Shown here: positions 7,037-14,619 of the stretch, in pieces | Layout: each line of letters opens with the position of its first letter | How positions within the stretch are numbered: the stretch's first letter is position 1 | Origin: Hyphomicrobiales bacterium | GTDB taxonomy: Bacteria > Pseudomonadota > Alphaproteobacteria > Rhizobiales > Aestuariivirgaceae | NCBI GenBank assembly: GCA_026996935.1 | Contig: JALWJW010000064.1 | Location: 1 to 25,641 of the forward strand | Length of the DNA: 25,641 nucleotides | Reading direction: 5' to 3' | The notes under the pieces: model-generated | What the model saw: the letters and a program-made list of their open reading frames with translations, nothing else | Told to the model about the DNA's origin: nothing | Database searches by the model: none | Made by a program: the position numbers and the translations under genes

Positions 7037-7111
7037 AAGGGCAGCCCGCTAAAGCATATCTTCCAAAAGTGGTTGCCAGTTTTGGGATAGAAAGATCTGT
7101 AGATAGAGCTA

Positions 7112-8965
7112 ATGAATTTTGACGGCCGCGAAAATTTGAATACTGAAAAGCCCACCAGGGATGCTTTCGGTCAAATCGAAGCTGCCAACTTATCCTTATC
7201 GCAAAAAAAGACTGCAAAAAAACGAGCGCGTCGTCGCGGTTTTAGATACTGGATACACCGGATGGCACCGGCGCGTTTAACCAGCCGTATCATCCTTATC
7301 AATATTTTAGGCCTGGTTATTTTGGTTGCCGGTATTTTATACTTCAACCAGACCCGAAAAGGACTGATTGCAGCGCGTGAAGAAAGCCTGATGACGCAGG
7401 CCCACATTATGGCGGCAGCCGTGGCATCGGCAGCGGTTACTGACAGCAATTCTGATTCCATCATTTTGGATCCTGAAATTTTTCTTGAGCAACAACTTGG
7501 TTCAAAAAACCTTGCCGGTAGTGAACCATATAAAGACCTCAACTTCCCGATCAACCCTGAACAGGCAGGGCGCGTGCTTCGACAATTGGTCAGCCAAACA
7601 AAGGTACGGGCGCGGTTGTTTGATCGCGATGGACAAATGGTGGTTGATAGTCGGCATTTTTATGGACGTGGCGAAATTTTGCGTTTCGATCTGCCGCCAA
7701 TCGCCAATGACACGCCAAATAAGCTGGTTGAATTATGGACACGACTGAACACCTGGCTTTTTGCTCATAACTATCCTTTACAAAAACCATATGGATTAGA
7801 TAATGGTAAGGATTTCCCCGAAGTGAGACTGGCACTTACCGGTTTGCCCGTTCGCAAAAAAGCAGTAAATGCAAAAAACGAAATTCTGGTTATCGTGGCC
7901 GTGCCCATTCAACGATACAAAAGCGTTCAAGGGGTTCTTATTTTATCAACCAAGGGTGGTGAGATTGACAAGGTTCTAAAAAAAGAACGCCGTGTCGTGT
8001 TTCTTACATTTGGTTTTGCCGCCCTGGTTACGTTATTACTATCATTATCTTTGGCTGGCCATATTGCCGAACCGATCAGACGACTTTCTGCAGCAGCCGA
8101 GCGAATTCGACGCGGGGTTAATAACAGGGTGGAAATTCCTGATTTCACCTTTCGGCGCGATGAAATCGGCCACCTTTCAGGTGCTCTAAGGGATATGACA
8201 GATTCTCTATATAACCGCATCGATGCCATTGAGGCATTTGCCGCTGATGTTGCTCATGAAATCAAAAACCCTCTTACTTCACTACGCAGCGCCGTTGAAA
8301 CTTTGGAGTTGGCAAAAACCCCCGAACAACACAAACGCTTGATTGAAGTTATCAATGATGATGTCCAGCGCCTTGACCGTTTGATTAGTGATATTTCGGA
8401 TGCATCACGCCTTGATGCAGAGCTGGTTCGCGCCCGCTCTGAACCAGTGAACTTACGTGAAGTGATTGATACTCTTGTCAATATGAACCAGCATAGCGCT
8501 CAAAAAAGGGATGTCACATTAAGCTTTAAAGTGATTGCGAATAAACCACGGCGGCAGCAAAAAAATGAATTTATGATCATGGGGCATGATAATCGCATTG
8601 GTCAGGTTGTTGCCAACCTTATTTCTAATGCCATTTCATTTGCCCCGCCCAAGACAAAGGTTGATGTAGTTTTACAACGTGTTGGTGAGAATGTTGAGTT
8701 TTATATTGAAGATGAAGGGCCAGGTGTTCCAGAGGAAAATCAGGGTAAGATTTTCAAGCGGTTTTACACTGATCGTCCAAAAGCCAACTTTGGTAAAAAC
8801 TCAGGTTTGGGTTTAAGCATTTCAAAACAGATTATTGAGGCCTATCGCGGCGAGATTGAAGTGACCAATAGATCTGCCATTAAAAGTGGGCGAACCGGTG
8901 CCCGTTTTACCGTTCGAATTCCAGCCATTATAAAGGGCAAGCCGGCTCGACCAGATGATGATTAA
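7112..8965 (+). CDS. chvG: Sensor histidine kinase ChvG/ExoS
   Basis: This is an inner-membrane kinase that senses envelope conditions and phosphorylates ChvI. It has 617 residues. A cytoplasmic Lys/Arg-rich N-terminus (1-58) precedes TM1 (about 59-78), then a periplasmic sensor domain of about 210 residues and TM2 (about 295-318). HAMP follows with EPIRRLSAAAERIRRG, then HisKA with FAADVAHEIKNPLTSLRSA, where H382 is the phospho-acceptor. The catalytic domain shows the N box NLISNAISFAPP, G1 EDEGPGVP, the F-box FKRFYTDRP and G2 NSGLGLSISKQI. The periplasmic region has the LVSQTKVRARLFDRDGQMVVDSR-type segment usual for ChvG. In related bacteria the periplasmic inhibitor ExoR controls ChvG; exoR is not in this window. 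hprK follows after 40 nt. Confidence 0.93.
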   Translation: MNFDGRENLNTEKPTRDAFGQIEAANLSLSQKKTAKKRARRRGFRYWIHRMAPARLTSRIILINILGLVILVAGILYFNQTRKGLIAAREESLMTQAHIMAAAVASAAVTDSNSDSIILDPEIFLEQQLGSKNLAGSEPYKDLNFPINPEQAGRVLRQLVSQTKVRARLFDRDGQMVVDSRHFYGRGEILRFDLPPIANDTPNKLVELWTRLNTWLFAHNYPLQKPYGLDNGKDFPEVRLALTGLPVRKKAVNAKNEILVIVAVPIQRYKSVQGVLILSTKGGEIDKVLKKERRVVFLTFGFAALVTLLLSLSLAGHIAEPIRRLSAAAERIRRGVNNRVEIPDFTFRRDEIGHLSGALRDMTDSLYNRIDAIEAFAADVAHEIKNPLTSLRSAVETLELAKTPEQHKRLIEVINDDVQRLDRLISDISDASRLDAELVRARSEPVNLREVIDTLVNMNQHSAQKRDVTLSFKVIANKPRRQQKNEFMIMGHDNRIGQVVANLISNAISFAPPKTKVDVVLQRVGENVEFYIEDEGPGVPEENQGKIFKRFYTDRPKANFGKNSGLGLSISKQIIEAYRGEIEVTNRSAIKSGRTGARFTVRIPAIIKGKPARPDDD

Positions 8966-9005
8966 ACAAAGAGGCCGGATTTAACAGAATAAAGGTTTTG
9001 ACTAA

Positions 9006-9464
9006 ATGAGTGATTTCCCGCAAGCACATGGTCCTGACAGTCAAAATTTTCATGCCACCTGTGTTCAGATTGAGAAAAGCGGTGTGCTTTTAATGGGTGC
9101 ATCCGGGGTTGGTAAATCTGATCTGGCTTTGCGTCTAATCCATGATCGGCAATGCAGGTTGGTTAGTGATGATCAGGTTATTCTTCAAGCTGATAATAAT
9201 GCCATCACAGCTCACGCCCCTAAAGCTTTAAGAGGTTTGTTGGAAGTGCGCGGTGTGGGCATTTGTACATTTGATTCTGTTCAGTCAGCCAGGATCAATC
9301 TGATAGTTAAGCTTGATAAAGACCAAAAGATTGAACGTCTGCCAGACTTTTTACACCAACAAGAAAATATTTTAGGGGTTGATATTCCCTTTATTTCCCT
9401 TAATGGATTTGAGCCTTCAGCTTGTTTAAAGATTTATCAGGCCCTCAATATGCTGGCGCAATAA
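9006..9464 (+). CDS. hprK: HPr kinase/phosphorylase, short alphaproteobacterial form
   Basis: HprK phosphorylates or dephosphorylates HPr on a serine, adjusting phosphate flow through the regulatory PTS. The protein is only 152 residues, because alphaproteobacterial forms lack the N-terminal domain of the Bacillus enzyme and keep the kinase core. Walker A is GASGVGKSDLALRLI (G31-S38 core), followed by LVSDDQV with the acidic D55-D56, and the HprK-specific block LRGLLEVRGVGI (about 75-86). AAAGG lies about 10 nt before the ATG. The gene sits between chvG and the EIIA-Man/HPr genes, the arrangement seen in rhizobia, which points to cross-talk between envelope stress and PTS phosphorylation state. 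The 119-nt gap to the next gene contains a perfect TATAAT at 9544-9549 but no well-spaced -35 box. Confidence 0.93.
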   Translation: MSDFPQAHGPDSQNFHATCVQIEKSGVLLMGASGVGKSDLALRLIHDRQCRLVSDDQVILQADNNAITAHAPKALRGLLEVRGVGICTFDSVQSARINLIVKLDKDQKIERLPDFLHQQENILGVDIPFISLNGFEPSACLKIYQALNMLAQ

Positions 9465-9583
9465 GATGTGAATGATTACGGCTGTTAAAAAACCTTAAGT
9501 TTCGTATCCATTGCTTGCTTAATAGGCTAAAATTGCCATAGTCTATAATCAGGAATTTTAAATGCGGAGAATTTTATAGGGTT

Positions 9584-9982
9584 ATGATTGGTCTTGTGCT
9601 TGTTACTCACGGGGGGTTGGCCAACGAATTTAAGGCTGCTTTAGAGCATGTTGTGGGTCCACAACTCAACATTGCGACCATCTCTATTGACCCTGTTGAT
9701 AATATTCAAACTCGGCGTGATGATTTGCTCGAAGCTGTTGCAAAAGTCGATACGGGTGGTGGTGTTATTTTGCTTACTGACATGTTCGGCGGCACACCTT
9801 CAAATCTGGCCATCTCTGTTATGGATACTGAAAACCTGGAAGTTATCGCAGGAATGAATTTGCCTATGCTGATTAAGATTGCCAGTCTTCGTGGCTGCAA
9901 ACCTTTAAAAGAAACTGTCGAGCAAGCTTTGGCTTCTGGTCGCAAATATATAAATGCCGCCAGCCAATTGCTGGCTGATTAG
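9584..9982 (+). CDS. manX: PTS EIIA component, mannose/fructose family
   Basis: This is a soluble EIIA domain of the mannose family that takes phosphate from HPr on a histidine. The 132 residues contain the active-site H9 in LVLVTHGGLANEF. The second family motif is ILLTDMFGGTPSNLAISVM (about 63-81), followed by VIAGMNLPMLIKIASLRG. No IIB, IIC or IID permease subunit is nearby, so it very likely has a regulatory rather than a transport role, as in other alphaproteobacteria. The HPr gene follows after 13 nt. The symbol manX is used by homology; other genomes call it ptsM or simply EIIA-Man. Confidence 0.92.
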   Translation: MIGLVLVTHGGLANEFKAALEHVVGPQLNIATISIDPVDNIQTRRDDLLEAVAKVDTGGGVILLTDMFGGTPSNLAISVMDTENLEVIAGMNLPMLIKIASLRGCKPLKETVEQALASGRKYINAASQLLAD

Positions 9983-9995
9983 GTTGTCAATCATT

Positions 9996-10304
9996 ATGGA
10001 TCAATATAAAATCGACAATAGTTTGATTATTGTCACCATCGCCAACCAACGTGGCCTTCATGCGCGTGCCTCGGCAAAATTTGTTAAATGTGCTGAAAAT
10101 TTTGATGCTGAAATTAAAGTTTCCTGCAAAGATGTCAGTGTGCCTGGCACATCGATTATGGGGCTTATGATGCTTGGGGCCTGTAAAGGGACACCAATTC
10201 AGATTCAAGCCATCGGGCCAGATCAAGAAAAAGCTTTGTCCGCATTAAAAGAGCTGGTTGAAGATAAGTTTGGCGAAGACCGCAATGAAGAGGCAACAAA
10301 CTAA
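9996..10304 (+). CDS. ptsH: HPr phosphocarrier protein
   Basis: HPr carries phosphate from EI to EIIA proteins. The frame is open from 9954, but I choose the ATG at 9996 (102 residues), since an earlier start would overlap the EIIA gene by 29 nt and add non-homologous residues. The phospho-accepting H22 lies in NQRGLHARASAKFV. The HprK target serine is S53 in VPGTSIMGLMMLGACKG. The C-terminus ends in a short acidic tail. The gene encoding EI (ptsI or ptsP) is not in this window. It is probably in one transcription unit with hprK and the EIIA gene. An 8-bp perfect AT-rich stem follows the stop (10315-10334). Confidence 0.94.
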   Translation: MDQYKIDNSLIIVTIANQRGLHARASAKFVKCAENFDAEIKVSCKDVSVPGTSIMGLMMLGACKGTPIQIQAIGPDQEKALSALKELVEDKFGEDRNEEATN

Positions 10305-10314
10305 GCATATCAAT

Positions 10315-10334
10315 ACATAAAGATTTCTTTATGT
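10315..10334. repeat. Perfect 8-bp hairpin after ptsH
   Basis: ACATAAAG and CTTTATGT pair perfectly around an ATTT loop, 11 nt behind the ptsH stop. There is no T-run behind it, so it is not a standard intrinsic terminator. It may stabilise the 3' end of the message. Confidence 0.4.
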
Positions 10335-10338
10335 CCTG

Positions 10339-10367
10339 TTGATTTATCCTCCGATCACTGCTATAGA
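10339..10367 (+). promoter_or_regulatory. Candidate promoter for ahcY
   Basis: TTGATT (10339-10344) and TATAGA (10362-10367) are separated by 17 nt. The -10 context GCTATAGACGC is typical for strong alphaproteobacterial housekeeping promoters. It lies 78 nt upstream of the ahcY start, in the only gap between ptsH and ahcY. Confidence 0.5.
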
Positions 10368-10413
10368 CGCGGGCAAGAGCCAGTATTGAGGCGCGTAAAG
10401 GCGGCAGGTTGGC

Positions 10414-10427
10414 TTGAAAATTTTCAA
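10414..10427. repeat. 14-bp palindrome in the ahcY leader
   Basis: TTGAAAATTTTCAA is self-complementary and lies 17 nt ahead of the ahcY start, just upstream of the AAGGA ribosome site (about 10433-10437). It could be an operator or a small RNA stem. No SAH riboswitch pattern was recognised around it. Confidence 0.35.
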
Positions 10428-10444
10428 ACTGATAAGGATATATC

Positions 10445-11845
10445 ATGGGTACTTTCACCGACTATCATGTCGCTGATATTTCTCTTGCCGACTGGGGTCG
10501 CAAAGAAATTGTTATGGCTGAAATCGAAATGCCAGGCCTGATGGCCATTCGTGAAGAGTTTGCCGCAAGCCAACCTTTAAAAGGCGCGCGCATTGCCGGT
10601 TCTTTACATATGACTATTCAAACGGCTGTGTTGATTGAAACACTTGTTGCACTGGGCGCGCAAGTGCGTTGGGCCTCATGCAATATTTTCTCAACGCAAG
10701 ACCAGGCAGCAGCAGCCATTGCGGCACAAAATATTCCTGTATTTGCCACTAAAGGTGAAACATATGAGGAATATTGGGATTACGCTGATCGTATTCTTGA
10801 TTGGGGCAATGGCGAAACGGCCAATATGATCCTTGATGATGGTGGCGATGCAACCATGTTGGTTCTTATCGGTTCAAAAGCTGAAGAAGACCCTTCTGTC
10901 ATTGCCAATCCTTCAAATGATGAAGAAGTGGCGATGTTTGCAACAATCAAACGTCGGTTAGAAAAAAACCCGGGCTGGTATTCTAAAGTACGTGCCAACA
11001 TTAAAGGTGTTTCAGAAGAAACAACAACGGGTGTTCATCGTCTATACGCATTGAAAGCAAAAGGCGAATTGCCTTTCCCTGCCATTAATGTGAATGACAG
11101 TGTGACCAAATCTAAATTTGATAACAAATATGGTTGCCGTGAATCTTTGGTAGATGCGATCCGCCGCGGTACTGATGTCATGATGGCCGGTAAAGTGGCC
11201 ATTGTTTGCGGCTATGGGGATGTGGGCAAGGGTTCGGCTCAATCCTTAGCAGGTGCTGGAGCGCGGGTTCTGGTCACAGAAGTTGATCCTATTTGCGCAC
11301 TACAGGCCTCAATGGATGGTTTTGAAGTTGTAACTTTGTCTGATGCAGCCCCGCGCGCTGATATTGTTGTTACTACAACCGGTAACTGCGATGTGGTTAC
11401 TGTTGAAGATATGCGCAAACTCAAAGATATGGCCATTGTGTGTAATATTGGCCACTTTGACAATGAAATTCAAGTTGAAGGCCTACGCAATTTCAAATGG
11501 GTCAACATTAAAGACCAGGTGGACCAGATTGAGTTTCCAAATGGCAACCGCATCATCTTGTTATCAGAAGGCCGTTTGGTGAACCTTGGCAATGCAACAG
11601 GTCACCCAAGCTTTGTCATGTCTGCATCTTTTGCCAATCAGACACTGGCGCAGATCGAGCTTTGGACAAAAGGTGATGAGTACGACAATGATGTTTACAT
11701 CTTGCCTAAACATCTGGATGAAAAAGTTGCGCGTCTGCACCTTGAAAAGGTTGGAGCAAAACTTACCAAATTGACTCAAGAACAGGCCGACTATATCGAC
11801 GTGCCGGTTGATGGACCTTATAAAGTTGATCACTATCGCTATTAA
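10445..11845 (+). CDS. ahcY: Adenosylhomocysteinase (S-adenosyl-L-homocysteine hydrolase)
   Basis: AhcY splits S-adenosylhomocysteine into adenosine and homocysteine with bound NAD, removing the product inhibitor of methyltransferases. The 466 residues match the usual bacterial length. Visible blocks are GSLHMTIQTAVLIETLVALGA (substrate site, about 52-72), WASCNIFSTQDQAAAAIA, the insertion-containing segment with EETTTGVHRLY, NVNDSVTKSKFDNKYGCRESL, the NAD-binding GYGDVGKGSAQSLAGAGARV and the C-terminal KVDHYRY that completes the neighbouring NAD pocket. AAGGA stands 7 nt ahead of the ATG. It has its own candidate promoter and a strong terminator, so it is probably a single-gene unit between the PTS genes and divL. 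Confidence 0.97.
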   Translation: MGTFTDYHVADISLADWGRKEIVMAEIEMPGLMAIREEFAASQPLKGARIAGSLHMTIQTAVLIETLVALGAQVRWASCNIFSTQDQAAAAIAAQNIPVFATKGETYEEYWDYADRILDWGNGETANMILDDGGDATMLVLIGSKAEEDPSVIANPSNDEEVAMFATIKRRLEKNPGWYSKVRANIKGVSEETTTGVHRLYALKAKGELPFPAINVNDSVTKSKFDNKYGCRESLVDAIRRGTDVMMAGKVAIVCGYGDVGKGSAQSLAGAGARVLVTEVDPICALQASMDGFEVVTLSDAAPRADIVVTTTGNCDVVTVEDMRKLKDMAIVCNIGHFDNEIQVEGLRNFKWVNIKDQVDQIEFPNGNRIILLSEGRLVNLGNATGHPSFVMSASFANQTLAQIELWTKGDEYDNDVYILPKHLDEKVARLHLEKVGAKLTKLTQEQADYIDVPVDGPYKVDHYRY

Positions 11846-11878
11846 TTTAGCCAGACAAAAATATTTTTACCGATAATG

Positions 11879-11914
11879 AAAGGGATCTGGATTTCAGATC
11901 CCTTTTTTATTTTT
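11879..11914 (+). terminator. Rho-independent terminator of ahcY
   Basis: An 11-bp perfect stem AAAGGGATCTG / CAGATCCCTTT closes a GATTT loop and runs straight into a T-rich tract (TTTTTTATTTT in total). It lies 33 nt behind the ahcY stop. Confidence 0.93.
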
Positions 11915-12107
11915 ATCAATTTTCCCGGTTGTGTGCACGAGCTTATGGGCAGAGGTTTAAATTGCCTGTATATCTAAGCATGGGTATTATCAAAACTGAT
12001 TCGTTTATCTGACGGTGCTTTGTTTACACATCAATCAAACTCGCCATTATAAACAACAATTATTGATAATGAGCTTCATAACGCTCTTGAGGGGAATAAT
12101 TACGGCA

Positions 12108-14615
12108 ATGAGAAATGGAAAAAATTCAACCATTTTCTCTCTCTGCAAACCAGTTTGCAGCCTTGTTGGTGCGTTGGCGTTTACCGTTCTTACCTCAAAT
12201 TCAGCCTATGCGGCTTCATCACTAATCAGTATTTTGAACACCAAAGCTTTTGCGCTGGGCGCTGTAATGGTTGCTATCGGGGTTTTTGTCTGGGCTGTTT
12301 TTGTTGTCCGCAAACTCAGTAAAGCCGAAATAACAGCGCGATTGCGACTGCGCGAAACCGAAGCCCGTCTCAATCAGGTCGAAGCGGTTTTAAATGCAGA
12401 ACCTGGTCTTTTGCTGGTTTGGAAAGGTCGCCAGGACCAGCCAAGCAGCATGATTGGTAAAATGCCTGATGATATCGATTTACCACATCATTTAGATGAT
12501 CTGATTGCGTTTAAAACATGGTTGGCACCAGAATCAGCCGAAACATTGGAAGGCTCACTTGCCTCACTTCGATTGATGGGTACACCTTTCAATATTGGCA
12601 TCTCTACTCTCAAAGGTGAATTGTTGGAAGCAGACGGGCGGACCGCCGGTGGTACTGCAACATTACGATTTCGCACACTGATTGGCGAACGGCGCTCAAA
12701 CACCGAACTGACACACGAAACTCGCCGGCTTGGAAAACAGGTTGAACGACTTAGTTCAATTTTAGACCACACACCGTTCCCGGTTTGGCTGGATGATAAA
12801 AATGGCAATATGATTTGGATAAATGATGCCTATATGAACGCAGTCGAGGCAACCAGCGTTGAGCAGGTTTTATCAACACCGATCAAACTGATTGATGAAA
12901 CCAAAATTAAACCCATAAAAGACAAAGGGTTTTTCAGTAAAAATATTGCGGGGCGGGTTGATGCCATTATTGCCGGTAATCGCCGGACAATGGATGTGTT
13001 CAAAATTGAAAGTGAACAGGAAACTGCAAATTTTGCTATCGATATGACCTCACTTGATGAGGCCCAACGTGAGCTTGAACTGCATATTAAAGCCCATGCC
13101 TCAACATTAAACAATCTGGCAATGGCAATTGCCATTTTCGGGCCTGATCAGAATTTACGCTTTTACAATGCTGCTTATGCTGAATTGTGGGGGTTTGATA
13201 CCGACTGGCTTGACAGTCACCCCAAAGATGGTGAAATCCTTGATAAGCTACGTGCTGAGCGGCGATTGCCTGAACAGGCAAATTATCGCTCCTGGAAAGC
13301 TGGCATTTTAAGCGCTTATAAAACCCTTGAGACTCAGGAAAACTGGTGGCACCTGCCCGACGGCCAGTCATTGCGGGTTATTGCAGAGCAACACCCTTTT
13401 GGTGGTGTCACCTATCTTTATGAAAATGTCACTGAAAAAATCAATCTGGAAAGCCGCTATAATGCATTGTTAAGCGTGCAGAGTGAAACTTTAAACAGCC
13501 TGGGTGAGGGTGTTGCGCTTTATGGTACTGATGGCAAATTGCAATTGTTTAATGCAACATTTTCACGCTTTTGGGGATTGTCGGAAGAGTTTCTTTCGCA
13601 AAACCCGCATATTGATGATGTTATCGCAAAATGTATGCCGTTATTTAACGATGCCGCGATTTGGGACGATTTAAAATATTGCATCACTTCTCTTAACAGC
13701 AAGCGCAAATCATTTGTTGATCGGGTAACGCGTGAAGACCAAAAAGTGTTTGATTGTGCAGCCATTCCAATGCCAGGTGGCAACACATTGGTCACTTATG
13801 TTGATGTCACCGACAGTGCCGGTATCGAACGGGCTTTGCGTGAGCGCAACGAAGCCCTTGAGGCCGCTGATCGTCTTAAAACTAACTTCTTATCCAATGT
13901 ATCGTATGAATTGCGCACTCCGCTAACCAACATTTTGGGCTTTGCAGAAAGCCTTTCAATGGGAATTGCCGGTGAGATGCTTGATAAGCAGCGTGAGTAT
14001 CTGGACCATATTCAAGGCTCATCAAATGATCTGCTTGGTATTATTGATGCTATTCTTGATCTAACCACCATTGATGCCGGTGCAATGGAGCTTAAACTCA
14101 CAGAAATTGATGTGGCAACATTACTGGAAAAAACCGCCCGTTCATTGAGTGAAAAAATCAAACAACTCGATTTAACCTTGAATATCGAACTGGCCGATAA
14201 TGTCAGTACACTGATTGGTGATGAACGCCGCCTGACACAAATTTTTGAAAACCTTCTTTCAAACGCAATTGGTTTTTCACCCGCAAAAAGCACCGTACGC
14301 TTTGGGGCAAAACGAGATGGGAGCGATATCTTAATCTGGGTGGCCGATTCTGGTCGTGGAATGGACCCTGATTTCCAGAAACGAGCCTTTGATCGCTTCC
14401 AATCCATCCCCATTTCAGGTGGCCATCGTGGCCCGGGCCTTGGTCTTGCCATTGTTAAAAGCTTTGTTGAACTTCACGATGGTCAGGTTTCTTTGCTATC
14501 AAAACTGAATAAGGGTACAACCGTTATTTGTCGCCTGCCACTTGCAGGCCCAAAACATGATGATGTTATTATCGATGCACCGATAACAGCATCGCCAACA
14601 GCATTGGCAGGTTAA
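12108..14615 (+). CDS. divL: DivL-like cell-cycle pseudo-histidine kinase with Tyr in the H-box
   Basis: In Caulobacter, DivL is a membrane-bound tyrosine-bearing kinase homologue that reads DivK and controls CckA, hence CtrA activity. The frame is open from 12015. I choose the ATG at 12108 (835 residues), preceded by GAGGGG (12089-12094) and opening with a signal-like stretch ending in AYA-A (33-36). A membrane segment follows (about 47-68), then at least three PAS-like domains starting near residues 215, 333 and 461. The dimerisation helix reads FLSNVSYELRTPLTNILGF: Tyr600 stands exactly where kinases have the phospho-accepting His. The ATP domain looks intact, with NLLSNAIGFSP, DSGRGM and GPGLGLAIVKSF. 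The position beside ahcY and tsaE also fits divL in related genomes. Alternative starts are at 12015 and 12069. Confidence 0.88.
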   Translation: MRNGKNSTIFSLCKPVCSLVGALAFTVLTSNSAYAASSLISILNTKAFALGAVMVAIGVFVWAVFVVRKLSKAEITARLRLRETEARLNQVEAVLNAEPGLLLVWKGRQDQPSSMIGKMPDDIDLPHHLDDLIAFKTWLAPESAETLEGSLASLRLMGTPFNIGISTLKGELLEADGRTAGGTATLRFRTLIGERRSNTELTHETRRLGKQVERLSSILDHTPFPVWLDDKNGNMIWINDAYMNAVEATSVEQVLSTPIKLIDETKIKPIKDKGFFSKNIAGRVDAIIAGNRRTMDVFKIESEQETANFAIDMTSLDEAQRELELHIKAHASTLNNLAMAIAIFGPDQNLRFYNAAYAELWGFDTDWLDSHPKDGEILDKLRAERRLPEQANYRSWKAGILSAYKTLETQENWWHLPDGQSLRVIAEQHPFGGVTYLYENVTEKINLESRYNALLSVQSETLNSLGEGVALYGTDGKLQLFNATFSRFWGLSEEFLSQNPHIDDVIAKCMPLFNDAAIWDDLKYCITSLNSKRKSFVDRVTREDQKVFDCAAIPMPGGNTLVTYVDVTDSAGIERALRERNEALEAADRLKTNFLSNVSYELRTPLTNILGFAESLSMGIAGEMLDKQREYLDHIQGSSNDLLGIIDAILDLTTIDAGAMELKLTEIDVATLLEKTARSLSEKIKQLDLTLNIELADNVSTLIGDERRLTQIFENLLSNAIGFSPAKSTVRFGAKRDGSDILIWVADSGRGMDPDFQKRAFDRFQSIPISGGHRGPGLGLAIVKSFVELHDGQVSLLSKLNKGTTVICRLPLAGPKHDDVIIDAPITASPTALAG

Positions 14616-14619
14616 GTGT

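Noticed and set aside
7171..7554. 127-codon minus-strand frame opposite chvG
   Set aside because: It covers the TM1 and sensor region of chvG in antisense and shows no independent coding signs.
10305..10444. Possible SAH or SAM riboswitch upstream of ahcY
   Set aside because: None of the conserved cores I know for SAH or SAM-II type elements could be recognised; only a promoter and simple palindromes are visible.
12015..12107. Upstream extension of divL to 12015
   Set aside because: The extra 31 residues have no ribosome site, while the ATG at 12108 has GAGGGG upstream and starts a signal-like segment.
14012..14452. 146-codon minus-strand frame inside divL
   Set aside because: It lies opposite the conserved kinase domain of divL and has no recognisable protein features; it is a shadow of that gene.
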